The notes under the pieces are model-generated. The model saw only the letters and a program-made list of their open reading frames with translations, was not told where the DNA came from and ran no database searches. A program made the translations under genes and the position numbers. From positions 1 through 64,000 of the forward strand of contig MPNA01000010.1 in the NCBI GenBank assembly GCA_002238785.1: 64,000 nucleotides of DNA. Reading direction: 5' to 3'. Positions 18,055 to 29,732 of the stretch are shown one piece after another. Source of the stretch: a bacterium OM1 bin76 (GTDB lineage: Bacteria > Actinomycetota > Acidimicrobiia > Spongiisociales > ZC4RG35). How positions within the stretch are numbered: the stretch's first letter is position 1; every line of letters starts with the position of its first letter.

Positions 18055-20432
18055 CCTCCCGTCCCAGTCACATCGGCGCCAATGTGGCCCGCGTCGAGGA
18101 CGACCGGCTCCTGTCGGGCGGCGCCCGGTTCGTCGCAGACGTCTCCCTGCCCGGGATGCTCGAGGCCGCCTTCTACCGAAGCCCGCTGCCCCATGCTCTT
18201 ATCGAGGCGGTGGACACCGACGAGGCCCTGCAGGTTTCCGGGGTGGCAGGTGCATTCACCGCCGAGGACATGACGGATGTCTCGCCCTTCCCGGATTTCG
18301 ACCAAAGGGCCCGGCCGGTGGCCATCTTTCCGCTGGCTCGGGACAAGGTGCGTTATGTGGGAGCGCCCATCGCGGTGGTGGTGGCGCCCGACCGGTATGA
18401 GGCGGAGGACGCCCGGGACCTGTTGACCGTGGACCTGGAACCGCTCGATCCGGTGGTGTCCGTGGACGAGGCCCTGGCTGCCGACGCCCCCCTCCTGTTC
18501 GGGGAGTGGCCGGACAACATCGTCATCGAGGCGCCGGTCGCCAACCCGGAGGCGATGGCCGAATTCGAGGGGAGGGTGACCGTGTCCGGCCGGTACGAGG
18601 TCGGTCGCCATGCCGGAGTGCCCATGGAGACGAGGGGTGTGGCGGCCGAGTACCGGGATGGCCGGCTCACTGTGTGGACATCCACCCAGTTTCCTCACAT
18701 CGCCCGGACCATGCTGTCGTACTGCCTCCCCCTGGACGAGACGGACATCCGGGTGATCGCCCCGGACGTGGGAGGAGGGTTCGGCGTCAAAGCGGAGTTC
18801 TACCCAGAAGAAGTCACGATCCCCTGGCTGGCCATGAGGCTGGGAAGACCGGTGCGGTGGATCGAGGATCGGAGGGAGCATCTGATCGCCGCCTGTCACG
18901 CCCGCGACCTGGTCCTCGACCTCGAGGCCGCCGTTGATGGCGACGGACGGTTCCGGGCGGTGCGCGGGATGGCCATTCAAGACCTGGGATCTGCCGAGAT
19001 GTACCCCTACGGCTTCTCGCCCGCCTTCACCGCCGTCGGCCACATCACCGGCCCCTACCGGATTCCCCACCAGTCCGTGGGCGTCATTGCCGTGGCAACC
19101 AACAAGACCCCCTGCGGCGCCTACCGGGGTTTCGGGATCCCGGAGGCGGCGTTCGCCATGGAACGTCTGATGGACAAGGCGGCCGATCACCTGGGAATCG
19201 ACCGGCGCCAGATCAGGCGTCGCAACCTCATAGGCCCCGATGACCTCCCCTACACGACCTCAGCCGGTGCAATCGTCGACTCCGGGAGTCACCGCGAAGC
19301 CTTCGAGGAAACCGTACGTCTCACCTCGGAGAGGCTTGACCGCTGGAGGGCCCGGCTCGCCGATGATCCTCATGTCCGGCTGGGATCAGGTGTGGTCAAC
19401 TACATCGAGGGCGTAACCCCCACCTACTACTTCACCAGCGGACACTGGACCTCCTTCGACTCGTGCACCATCAGGATGAACCCCGACGGCACCGCCCTGG
19501 TGTCGGTGGGCGTTTCCACCTCGGGCCAGGGCCTGGAGTCCATGCTGACCTCCCTGGCGGCAGAGGCGCTGGGTGTCAGACGCGATCAGGTCCGCGTCGT
19601 TATGGGGGACACCGACCGGACTCCCTACGGGCTGGGAAGTTGGGGGAGCAGGAGCACCAACGTGGCCTCGGGCGCCCTTCGGGAAGCTTCCAGCCTTCTC
19701 TTGGAGAAGGCAACCCGCATCGCGGCTCATCTGATGGAGGCCTCCCCGGATGACATCGAGGTGTACGGCGGACGCTTCAACGTCCGCGGAAGCCCGGGGA
19801 TGTCAGTTACCTGGCAACAGGTCGCCACAACGGCCAACATCCGCACCATCGACCTGCCCGAGGATGTGAAGCCTGGTCTGGAGGCGGCCGCCACCTACGA
19901 TCCTCCCGGGATTGAACATAATCCCGACCAATATGGGCGGCTCAACAGTAGCGCCACCTACACCAACGCCTCCCACGGGGCGGTTGTGTCCGTAGACGTC
20001 GGCACCGGCAAGGTTCGGGTGCTTGATTACATCGTGGGCCATGATTGCGGCACGGTGATCAACCCCCAGATTGTCAGGGGACAGGTGGTCGGTGGGATAG
20101 CGCAGGGGATCGGCGGGGCACTCCTTGAAAAGCTCCATTACGACGAATGGGGAAACCCGCTGTCAACGTCGTTTCTCGACTATCACCTGCCCACCACCAC
20201 AGAAATACCGAACATGGTGGTCCGACACTTCGAATCGCCGGCGCCCGCTATGCCGTGGGGCGCCAAGGGAGCCGGCGAGGCTGGAATCATCGGCCCTGCT
20301 CCCGCGATCGCCGCAGCCATCGAGGAGGCCCTATCAGACCTTGGTGTCGCAGAGATCACCCGCACCCCGATCACCGCCCCAGACGTTCTCAGTCTGGTTT
20401 TCTCCGGGGGCGGCCAAGAACACCCAGGTTGA
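18051..20432 (+). CDS. Molybdenum hydroxylase large subunit (xanthine dehydrogenase/CoxL family, not CO dehydrogenase form I)
   Basis: This 793-residue molybdopterin-cytosine-dinucleotide subunit contains the cofactor motifs GGGFGVKAEFYPEE, CGAYRGFGIPEAAFAMERLMD and GSWGSRSTNVASGA, and the catalytic Glu in GAKGAGEAGIIGP. The active-site loop CGAYRGFG is not the AYxCSFR signature of form I CO dehydrogenase, so CO oxidation is unlikely. Substrates in this family are N-heterocycles, aldehydes or aromatic acids. With a Rieske dioxygenase remnant and an enoyl-CoA hydratase nearby, an aromatic or heterocyclic substrate is plausible but unproven. No accessory (CoxD/F, XdhC) genes follow. Confidence 0.92.
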   Translation: MTSRPSHIGANVARVEDDRLLSGGARFVADVSLPGMLEAAFYRSPLPHALIEAVDTDEALQVSGVAGAFTAEDMTDVSPFPDFDQRARPVAIFPLARDKVRYVGAPIAVVVAPDRYEAEDARDLLTVDLEPLDPVVSVDEALAADAPLLFGEWPDNIVIEAPVANPEAMAEFEGRVTVSGRYEVGRHAGVPMETRGVAAEYRDGRLTVWTSTQFPHIARTMLSYCLPLDETDIRVIAPDVGGGFGVKAEFYPEEVTIPWLAMRLGRPVRWIEDRREHLIAACHARDLVLDLEAAVDGDGRFRAVRGMAIQDLGSAEMYPYGFSPAFTAVGHITGPYRIPHQSVGVIAVATNKTPCGAYRGFGIPEAAFAMERLMDKAADHLGIDRRQIRRRNLIGPDDLPYTTSAGAIVDSGSHREAFEETVRLTSERLDRWRARLADDPHVRLGSGVVNYIEGVTPTYYFTSGHWTSFDSCTIRMNPDGTALVSVGVSTSGQGLESMLTSLAAEALGVRRDQVRVVMGDTDRTPYGLGSWGSRSTNVASGALREASSLLLEKATRIAAHLMEASPDDIEVYGGRFNVRGSPGMSVTWQQVATTANIRTIDLPEDVKPGLEAAATYDPPGIEHNPDQYGRLNSSATYTNASHGAVVSVDVGTGKVRVLDYIVGHDCGTVINPQIVRGQVVGGIAQGIGGALLEKLHYDEWGNPLSTSFLDYHLPTTTEIPNMVVRHFESPAPAMPWGAKGAGEAGIIGPAPAIAAAIEEALSDLGVAEITRTPITAPDVLSLVFSGGGQEHPG

Positions 20433-20450
20433 CGGTCGCTGTCACCCCGC

Positions 20451-21281
20451 TTACGGTCTCTCCGTCGGCGCGGACACCGAGAAACGAAGCACCAATCTAG
20501 GCCTGCTTGTTTCCCGTAATCGAGGAACAGTGGGCTTGGAGGGCCTCCCGACGGGCGGGTGAGGCTGTCGTTGCGCCTGCCACCGGGCGGGATCGAACTT
20601 GGCGCCTGTGTCCAAAGACGCCAGGAGAGCCTTGGTGGCTGCCATGGCGTGGCGGTCTGCCGAGACCTGCTGCACGAGGCGCATGGCGGTGGCAGCCGCG
20701 GCACTGGTTGGCGCCACGATGGCCGAGTCAGGGGAGAGTTCCCGGCCAGCCAACTCCTGTTGGAGGACCATGAGACGGCGCAGGGTGGAGGAACCCAGCC
20801 GGGAGTGCAACCGGGCCACCGACCGTGGGTTGTACAGGATTCCCAATCTGGTGGAAGGCAGGGCGAAGCGTGCCTCCTCCGAGACCACCACCGCATCGCG
20901 CGCCCATGCCAGGTCGACGGCTGCGCCGAAGCAGGCGCCCTCGACGGCGGCGACCACCGGCAGTGGGCTGTGGGTTATCCGGCGACAGAGTTGTTCGAGC
21001 GCATCATCGAATATGAGATCCTCAAGCGTCCCGGTGAGCGTGGCCAAGTCGGCGCCGGCGCTGAACCGTTTGGAGCTTCCGGTGATGACCACACTGCTGA
21101 TGCGGTTGTCCGGCAGGGTGGTGGGGCCGGACTCGGACGCTTCCGCTGCATCGAGTTGGGCTTCAAGCTGGTGAATGGTCCGGCGTCGCAGGGCGTTGGC
21201 GCGATGGGGCCGGTTGATCTCCACCAGGAGAGTCGAGCTGTCAACCCTGTGGATTACCTGGTCGGCGGTGGAACTGTCCAC
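20451..21281 (-). CDS. Enoyl-CoA hydratase/isomerase family protein
   Basis: This crotonase-fold protein of about 276 residues contains STLLVEINRPHRANALRRRT at the N-terminus and the oxyanion-hole segments SKRFSAGADL and VEGACFGAAVDLAWARD, followed by RFALPSTRLGILYNP. The position of the usual catalytic Glu is hard to place, so hydratase activity is not certain. The GTG at 21281 is preferred; the frame is open to 21470 but the extension is unlike the family. It is convergent with the molybdenum hydroxylase operon, 18 bases apart. Confidence 0.82.
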   Translation of the reverse strand: MDSSTADQVIHRVDSSTLLVEINRPHRANALRRRTIHQLEAQLDAAEASESGPTTLPDNRISSVVITGSSKRFSAGADLATLTGTLEDLIFDDALEQLCRRITHSPLPVVAAVEGACFGAAVDLAWARDAVVVSEEARFALPSTRLGILYNPRSVARLHSRLGSSTLRRLMVLQQELAGRELSPDSAIVAPTSAAAATAMRLVQQVSADRHAMAATKALLASLDTGAKFDPARWQAQRQPHPPVGRPSKPTVPRLRETSRPRLVLRFSVSAPTERP

Positions 21282-21623
21282 GCAGGCTGATTGTAGAGCA
21301 TCAGAGAGTTTCGGTCTCTCGCGGTTCGGTTGGAGGTGGAGGCTGGAGTTGCGTAAGGGTCGTGCGGGGGTCCTGGTGAGGCTCTCGCGGCAACTGATCC
21401 ACTGCTGGTCATGTTCAACTCGATACGAAGACCCTTCAGAATGGTGCGGATGGCCCCCGGACCGTGGCACGTTCGCGTGGGGTTGTTCCTGCGGGATGTC
21501 CTGATAAAGATTCGCACCGAAAGCCGCTGCTGTGGTTTTAGTACTGCCCCCTGAGACGCCTCCTCCGGTCGGGCAAGAGCCGTGTCAGAGTTTGGTTTAT
21601 TGTCCTAGGTGCCTTGTGATCAA
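21282..21623. other. Intergenic region with no recognised gene
   Basis: The region lies between the start of the crotonase gene and the end of the RNase H gene. The crotonase frame extends through half of it without family similarity. No repeats or hairpins stand out. Confidence 0.4.
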
Positions 21624-22226
21624 TCAGGCGTTGGTGAACGCGGCGTTGGCTAGCCTGTCGGCTCCCTGGTTGTACCTACGAGGAACGTATTCGACATGAG
21701 TTCTCGGGGACTCTCTTAGCAGATCGATAGCTGTGGCGTGGAGCAGTTTCAGCCGTGGCTCTCTGACTCTGTTGGTTCCCCGCAGTTGGCGCACCGCAAG
21801 GAGGCTGTCAGACCGAACCACCAAAGAGTGGGCATTATGAAGCAAGGCCATTTTGAGCCCCTCTATCAATGCACGGTATTCCGCCGTGTTGTTGCTGGGA
21901 GCCCTGCTGGTGCGGCTCAAGGTGTCGACCACCCGGCCGCGGGGATCGTACAACACAGCGCCGATAGCTGCTCTCACAGGGTCTCTTCGGAAACCCCCGT
22001 CGGTGTACAACCAGAACGTTCGTGGGTCCCGCGTCGTGAAGTCCTCCTCGCTGTCCGTCCTCATCCGGTGTCTGTCATCCCATGGTCCGAGGAACTCCCA
22101 CCGGTTGGTGTCCAGGTGGTAGAACGACCCGACAATGACGTCTTGCACGATCACATCGAGCACCTCGACAGGGTCAGTGGTCACACCGGGGAAAATCCCG
22201 GTTCTGGGCCGTAGCCAGGAAGTCAT
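21624..22226 (-). CDS. RNase HI-family protein
   Basis: This 200-residue protein has a C-terminal RNase H fold from about residue 72: FWLYTDGGFRRDPVRAAIGAVLYD (first Asp), NNTAEYRALIEGLKMAL (Glu), LVVRSDSLLAVRQL (Asp) and RYNQGADRLANAAF (final Asp). All four catalytic acidic residues are present. The N-terminal 70 residues are an unassigned extension. The ATG at 22226 has GGAGAAATC just upstream. Such proteins degrade RNA in RNA-DNA hybrids; the extension may alter specificity. Confidence 0.88.
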   Translation of the reverse strand: MTSWLRPRTGIFPGVTTDPVEVLDVIVQDVIVGSFYHLDTNRWEFLGPWDDRHRMRTDSEEDFTTRDPRTFWLYTDGGFRRDPVRAAIGAVLYDPRGRVVDTLSRTSRAPSNNTAEYRALIEGLKMALLHNAHSLVVRSDSLLAVRQLRGTNRVREPRLKLLHATAIDLLRESPRTHVEYVPRRYNQGADRLANAAFTNA

Positions 22227-22385
22227 GATTTCTCCAGACTAGGTGAGTCTCGCTGGCTTCGCCTCCCAGGCTGTAGCGATCACCAGAAAGCTGGAGAGCG
22301 GCGCTGTCTCCGGGCGCAGGTATTGGTCAGCCTGAGGGAACCGCAGGTCAGAGTGCCGAACTTACCTACTACCGTAGCCCTTGAG

Positions 22386-22937
22386 ATGGCACGTTCCGCA
22401 CGGTCTGTGGCTGCCGCCCTGGTGGTTGTGCTTTGGGCGGGCTGCAGCGGGGCCGATGGGCAGAAGGAGACGACTGAGGGTCATTTGTCTCACAGAGATG
22501 TTGAATGCCGGGAGGCAATTGGGGTGGTTGAGGAACCGGGTCCCAACTACCGAGTCCACGGCTCTGGCGACGGGTTCGTTGCGTTGCCCGCCGGGGAGAT
22601 GCAACTCGGGCGGTGGGGATCGGCGGGCTCGGGCTCTGAGGACCACCGGTTCTCCAAGTTCGGGTTGCATGTGCGCCGTTCAAGGCAAGTATCGCTTGAG
22701 ATCGTCACAGCGCCCGACGAGGCGTCTCTTGATTTTGGTTGGAGTGGTCCTACGCCGGTTGATGCTCTGACTGCTGGGCCCTGCGGCTCGGATAGCGGAG
22801 ATTGGGTGGTATGGGCGGGTGGAATCTGGGTGAACGAGCCCGGCTGTGTGGAACTCGTTGCCACCTCCGATGAAGAGGAGATCTCAGTGTGGCTGGCAGT
22901 CGGGACTTCCTGTGATGGGGTGCCTGCGAAGTCGTGA
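22386..22937 (+). CDS. Putative lipoprotein, unknown function
   Basis: This 183-residue protein has a lipoprotein signal, MARSARSVAAALVVVLWAGC, with the lipobox Cys at residue 20. The mature part has several Cys and Trp residues (GPCGSDSGDWVVWAGG, EPGCVELVAT) and reads as a beta-rich extracellular domain. No family is recognised. The start at 22386 is chosen because it places the signal peptide at the N-terminus. Confidence 0.6.
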   Translation: MARSARSVAAALVVVLWAGCSGADGQKETTEGHLSHRDVECREAIGVVEEPGPNYRVHGSGDGFVALPAGEMQLGRWGSAGSGSEDHRFSKFGLHVRRSRQVSLEIVTAPDEASLDFGWSGPTPVDALTAGPCGSDSGDWVVWAGGIWVNEPGCVELVATSDEEEISVWLAVGTSCDGVPAKS

Positions 22938-23001
22938 TCTTGTGCAGGGGCGTATTCCACCGGCGGAGGCAGGTTATCAAATCCGGTAGGGTCGCACCTG
23001 G

Positions 23002-24153
23002 TTAGCGCAGCAGAACGACGCCGAAGAGCGGCAATAGGATGAACATTCCCAGCACATAGACCACGGCCAGCGAGCGTCGGGACACTGCCACCCTGGCGAG
23101 GGTTTCGGCGCCGCGGATCGGAATCTGCCGAAGGACGGTGAACGGGTAGAGCAGCAGGATCCCCCCGATGTTGAACAGGGTGTGGACCAGCGCGATGGTG
23201 AGCGCTTCGGGTCGACTCGTCGCCAGGGCTGCCAGCAATGCCGTGATGGTGGTACCCACGTTGGCGCCAAGGGTGACCGGAAAGGCGTTGCGCAGCGACA
23301 GCACCCCGGCGGCGGACAACGGGATCAGCAATGATGTGGTGATGCTCGATGACTGCACCGAGATTGTGATCAGCAACCCCACCACCAAAGCCACCATACC
23401 GCTGCCTTTGCCCAAAGCCATGTTCAAGGATCGCTCCACGCGGTCGGCCACCAAGCGGCGCATGTTCTTGGTTACGAACGCCAGCGCCACCAGCACACCC
23501 ACGATCCCGCAGGCGACCAGCAGCGCGCCGAGCGTGTTTCCATCTGCTCCGAGGCTGGTCCACAGGCTTTCCAGCCAGCCGACCGGTTCCTTGACCCACG
23601 CCTTTATCGGGCTCTTCCACTCGGTGCCGGCCGCACCGACCAAGGGCTCGGTGATTCGTTCGGCAAGGCTCGAAAAGGCGCCGGTGAGCAACTCCAGAGG
23701 CAACAGAACTGCGACGATCACAACGTTGAAGAAGTCGTGCACGGTGGCGGCCGCGAAGGCCCGTTTGAACTCCACAGACCTCCTCAAATGGGCCAGCGAC
23801 ACCAGCGTGTTGGTGACCGTTGTGCCTATGTTGGCGCCCATCACCATCGGTATGGCATGTTCGAAACCCAATACACCGGAGGCCACCAGGCCGACTATCA
23901 CCGATGTGCTGGCCGACGACGACTGCACCAGCACCGTTCCGAGAATCCCCACAAAGAGCCCGGCGAGGGGGTTACTGACGCTGGAGAACAGGCTCTCCTG
24001 GATGTCGGCCCCCAGGAGTTTGATGCCGGATTCCAGCGACGAGACGCCAACCAGGAACACATAGATCAGACCCACCACCAGCCCGGCTCTCGCCAGCGGG
24101 GGCATCGAGCGATCATTCGCCAAGCCATCACCAGATCTGGTCGAGATCCTCAT
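23002..24153 (-). CDS. Na/Pi cotransporter family protein
   Basis: This 383-residue inner-membrane protein contains two inverted PF02690-type repeats, each with the QSSS signature: TVLVQSSSASTSVIVGLVAS and ISVQSSSITTSLLIPLSA. Paired MGANIGTTVTN and LGANVGTTITA motifs bind sodium and phosphate. About eight to ten transmembrane segments are visible. The ATG at 24153 has GACGAGG upstream; the frame is open to 24264. No PhoU domain is fused and no pho gene is adjacent. Phosphate is the likely substrate by family. Confidence 0.88.
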   Translation of the reverse strand: MRISTRSGDGLANDRSMPPLARAGLVVGLIYVFLVGVSSLESGIKLLGADIQESLFSSVSNPLAGLFVGILGTVLVQSSSASTSVIVGLVASGVLGFEHAIPMVMGANIGTTVTNTLVSLAHLRRSVEFKRAFAAATVHDFFNVVIVAVLLPLELLTGAFSSLAERITEPLVGAAGTEWKSPIKAWVKEPVGWLESLWTSLGADGNTLGALLVACGIVGVLVALAFVTKNMRRLVADRVERSLNMALGKGSGMVALVVGLLITISVQSSSITTSLLIPLSAAGVLSLRNAFPVTLGANVGTTITALLAALATSRPEALTIALVHTLFNIGGILLLYPFTVLRQIPIRGAETLARVAVSRRSLAVVYVLGMFILLPLFGVVLLR

Positions 24154-25044
24154 ATGGTCGACCTCGTCACAGGGTATCGACAGCCCGCGGTATTCGGCCG
24201 CTTGGTTGGCGCCTGTGGGCCGACTGCGCTCCGATGGGGTCGTCCTCGATCCATCGGACTCCATGGGACCCCCCTCTGCTCAAGCCCACGGAACATAGGT
24301 CCCCGTGTCTTCGGCATTGGGACGATCCGCACCGCCCGGTCGCGGCGCTGGCCCGGTGGGCCGACGCGCTCGGCGAGGTTGAGGCCTCTTGTCACCTGGC
24401 CAAGGGTTCCTATGCTCCGTCTCGCAGTTGCAGCTTCGGGGAAGTGGAATCCTCGTCCGTCCTGGCGCGGTCACTCCCGGGGCTTAGCGATTGCATGATG
24501 AGCCAGTCTGGCCTGTGCTATGCAGGCGGGCCTCTGCCCGGATTGTCGTGGGTCGAGTGGCGGGGACTCTCACGGTTGTTCGTCTGAGCACGACCAGACG
24601 GTATCGCGATGTCTCGGCATTGCCCACGATCCTACCGTGATCATTCCCCCGCGAAATCGTGTGTGCCCACCAGCCCTCTCTTAAGGCGGCCAACCTCCGG
24701 TCGCCCGGCCAGGACGACGCCCCCTCACAGGCCTACCTCGTGACCATCCCTGGGCTGGAGAGGTGATTGGCCGCCGCCTTTGGGGATCTCATAGAGCGCA
24801 CCGTGCCCAAACTGTGTAAGGAGATGCCTGCGGCATTCCGATTGTTGATCATCCACATCCAAGAGCCTTCGTAAGGTGTACGTTGGGGGTGCCTGCCGAC
24901 ACTGCGGGGGTGCCGCCGGGGATCAGTTGGCGGGTCCGGATGCCAAGGCGATCGAGGGGAGAGGTCATCTTGGTTGACGCCACGGTTGAACGGTGCTTGG
25001 GAGACGCGAAGGGAACTGCACCGGGGTACCGTAAAAGATCGGCG
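24154..25044. other. About 0.9 kb without a recognised gene
   Basis: Several frames are open here, for example plus 24234-24587 and minus 24733-25083, but none shows a domain, signal peptide or good ribosome-binding site. The first part must hold the promoter of the Na/Pi transporter and the last part that of the amidotransferase operon. Confidence 0.45.
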
Positions 25045-25761
25045 ATGCGACTGCTTGTCTTTCAACACATCGATTGTGAACACCCGGGCCGCCTGCGCGA
25101 CTTCCTGCAGGCCGACGGTGTCGAGTGGACGGCGGTGGAACTTGACGACGGAGAGCCGATCCCACCTCTGGAGGACTACGACGCTCTATGGGTGATGGGC
25201 GGCCCCATGGATGTGTGGGATGTCGAAGAGCACCCGTGGCTCGTCCCGGAGAAGCGGGCCATCCGGCGCTGGGTGCGCGACATGCGGCGGCCCTTCTTGG
25301 GCCTGTGCCTGGGGCACCAGTTGCTGGCGGATGCCTTGGGCGGTACTTGTGGCCCGCAGCGCCCGCCCGAGATCGGCATATACGGCGTGGAACTGACCGC
25401 CGAGGGCCGGGCCGACCCGATCTTCAACCAGATGGGAGAACACCAGATCGTCTTGCAGTGGCATTCGGTTCAGGTGGCTCAGCCACCCGACGACGCGGTG
25501 GTGCTGGCGAGTTCCCCGGACTGCCGGGTGCAGGCCATGCGGGTGGGGTCCCGGGCGTGGTCGATGCAATACCACCTGGAGGTGGAGCAGGACACCGTTC
25601 GCAACTGGGGAGCAGTCGATGCCTACCGCGATGCCCTGGTGTCGGCTCTCGGTCCCAACGCCGTCGACTCCCTGGCCGCCGAAGCCGATTCCCACATGGC
25701 TGACTTCGCCAGGGCCGCCCAGCGCCTGTACCGCAACTTTATGGCCGCCGCCCGTTCCTGA
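25045..25761 (+). CDS. Class I glutamine amidotransferase (GMP synthase-like)
   Basis: This 238-residue protein has a GATase1 fold with the nucleophile Cys in LGLCLGHQLLADALGG and the His/Glu pair in WSMQYHLEVEQ. The early segment LWVMGGPMDVWD matches the YDALxVMGG pattern of stand-alone GMP-synthase-like amidotransferases. The start MRLLVFQHIDCEHPG is typical; the frame extends upstream without similarity. Its synthase partner or substrate is not visible. It precedes the DUF385 gene by 19 bases, so the two are probably cotranscribed. Confidence 0.88.
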   Translation: MRLLVFQHIDCEHPGRLRDFLQADGVEWTAVELDDGEPIPPLEDYDALWVMGGPMDVWDVEEHPWLVPEKRAIRRWVRDMRRPFLGLCLGHQLLADALGGTCGPQRPPEIGIYGVELTAEGRADPIFNQMGEHQIVLQWHSVQVAQPPDDAVVLASSPDCRVQAMRVGSRAWSMQYHLEVEQDTVRNWGAVDAYRDALVSALGPNAVDSLAAEADSHMADFARAAQRLYRNFMAAARS

Positions 25762-25780
25762 CAGGTTGGGAAGGTCTCAT

Positions 25781-26248
25781 GTGGTCGATGGCTTTGTGAA
25801 GAAGCCAGCAATGCCAACACATCGGCGCCTTATCATCGCGTGGCTCTTCGTGCCGATGCACCGGATCTTGTTCCGGATCTCCGGTGGCCGTCTACTGGGT
25901 CGTTTAGAAGGGGTGGGGGTCCTCATCTTGATGACCAGGGGACGCAGGAGTGGCAAGAGGCGCTCGTCGCCGTTGTTGTACTTCCAATTCGGAGGTTCCG
26001 AAGACTTCATCGTGGTTGCTTCCAACTACGGTCAGGACCATCATCCCGGGTGGTACTGGAACATCGTCGCCGACCCCAGTGTCTTCGTCGAAGCCAAGGG
26101 AAGGCGCTTCGCCGCCGCGGCCCGCATAACCGGGGGCGAAGAACGCGCCGCGCTGTTCGACAAGGTGGTTGCGACGAATGCACGCTTCGCCGCTTACCGT
26201 GCCAGCACCGACCGCCGGATTCCCGTCGTGGCGCTCCGCCGGGTCTAG
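25781..26248 (+). CDS. Deazaflavin (F420)-dependent nitroreductase family protein (DUF385)
   Basis: This 155-residue split-beta-barrel protein contains LLILMTRGRRSGKRRSSPLLY-like sequence, VVASNYGQDHHPGWYWNIVADP and VFVEAKGRRFAAAAR, the hallmark of actinobacterial F420H2-dependent quinone reductases and nitroreductases. The GTG at 25781 has GGGAAGG upstream; the ATG at 25811 is an alternative. Its presence suggests the organism makes F420, though no biosynthesis gene is in the window. Confidence 0.88.
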   Translation: MVDGFVKKPAMPTHRRLIIAWLFVPMHRILFRISGGRLLGRLEGVGVLILMTRGRRSGKRRSSPLLYFQFGGSEDFIVVASNYGQDHHPGWYWNIVADPSVFVEAKGRRFAAAARITGGEERAALFDKVVATNARFAAYRASTDRRIPVVALRRV

Positions 26249-26367
26249 CTCCGCCGCGGTTACCCGTGGCGTGTGGCCGGCACATTCGTTTTGCCGGTAG
26301 TGAACACGGCGGTGAGTCCACGTCCCCATCTGGTGTCGAAAGAGCCCCGGTCAGTAGATTTGGGAGA

Positions 26368-28719
<2,352 letters not shown>

Positions 28720-28895
28720 AGCCCCTGACCGTACCCGCTTTTCGTCTCTCCGCACCCCGGGAGGCGTTCCTTGTGGGGTGACTGTTGGCCTCTGTGCAGT
28801 ACGTCAATCTGAATGATCGCAGCGCGCTGCTGGGTGGCAGCCGGCCACGAAGGCGCCTGCCAGGGGACGACAGTTCCCCCTGCCCGTAGACCGTT

Positions 28896-29417
28896 CTACG
28901 AACTCTGGGGTAGCCGGTCCGCAAAGTAGTCGAGTTGGACGGCGCAGGCCTCCTCGACCAGGTGGGGACCGCTCACTTCGATGTGGCGCTGGCCGCTTTG
29001 GAGGATGTTGCGGCATCCGACTCCCCGCATGGTGGGGCAGTGGTCGTTGACTCCCGTGATTGCCAGCAGGTCGTGCTCGGACATACCGTACACCGTCCGG
29101 TTCACTCCACCCCAGTACATGGCGCCACTGCACATGGCGCAGGGCTCGCAACTGGTGTAGAGGGTGGCGGTGGCGATCTGCTCGGGGCTGAGGATGGCGA
29201 CCGCCTTGTTGATCAGATTGGACTCGGCGTGGTTGAGGGGGTTCCGTTCGGTGAACGTGGTGTTCTCGGCTTCGAGGAGGATATTGCCTTCGGGGTCTGC
29301 CAGAAGAGCGCCGAACGCCATGTTCCCTTTGGCGGCGGCACTGGCCGACAGTTCGATGGCTCGGCGGAGAAGCCGCATATCCAGTGCGCTGGAATCGGTT
29401 GTTTCGGTTTCCGTCAT
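28896..29417 (-). CDS. Nucleoside/nucleobase deaminase (CDA fold)
   Basis: This 173-residue zinc hydrolase has the ligand and proton shuttle motif NHAESNLI (HAE) and TSCEPCAMCSGAMYW (PCxxC). It resembles guanine and tRNA-adenosine-type deaminases by the position of YGMSEHDL after the second motif. A role in guanine or adenosine salvage is plausible. It stands alone, 30 kb from the nucleoside locus. Start ATG at 29417. Confidence 0.87.
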   Translation of the reverse strand: MTETETTDSSALDMRLLRRAIELSASAAAKGNMAFGALLADPEGNILLEAENTTFTERNPLNHAESNLINKAVAILSPEQIATATLYTSCEPCAMCSGAMYWGGVNRTVYGMSEHDLLAITGVNDHCPTMRGVGCRNILQSGQRHIEVSGPHLVEEACAVQLDYFADRLPQSS

Positions 29418-29573
29418 GCCATCGATGCTATATGGAACAGTTGTCCACCACCCCGCTGACCCATGTTGCTCTTTGCTGAACCCGCCACATCAAGGGTGGT
29501 TTGCCGATAACCCCCCTGGTCCTCTCCCTTTTTCAAGAGCGATTCGACATTTGTCAGTTTGGGTATATAAACT

Positions 29574-29590
29574 AGTTTGTAATACAAACT
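29574..29590. promoter_or_regulatory. Palindrome upstream of the winged-helix regulator (operator candidate)
   Basis: AGTTTGT-AAT-ACAAACT is a perfect 7-bp inverted repeat. It sits just after a TATATAA stretch (29563-29569) that could be a -10 element, and about 140 bases before the regulator start. Its position suggests autoregulation. Confidence 0.45.
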
Positions 29591-29618
29591 ATAGGAGTGA
29601 GGCCCCCAAATACCTCAC

Positions 29619-29732
29619 GTGGCGATTGGAATAGTCACATTGGGATACATCTTGTACGGCGTGATGACGCACCCGGCGCTGGCGGGGATCGGGGTTGGCG
29701 CGATGTGGCTTCGCAGGATCGGGATCCGGTGA
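29619..29732 (+). CDS. Possible 37-residue membrane peptide, coupled to the regulator
   Basis: A GTG-started frame encodes a peptide beginning MAIGIVTLGYILYGVMTHPA and ending in a basic tail (MWLRRIGIR). Its TGA overlaps the GTG start of the regulator (GTGA), the usual sign of translational coupling. The ribosome-binding site is poor: AGGAG is 22 bases upstream. It could equally be a chance frame. Confidence 0.25.
   Translation: MAIGIVTLGYILYGVMTHPALAGIGVGAMWLRRIGIR

Noticed and set aside
18051-20432. Aerobic CO dehydrogenase (coxL)
   Set aside because: The active-site loop is CGAYRGFG rather than AYxCSFR, and no cox accessory genes follow.
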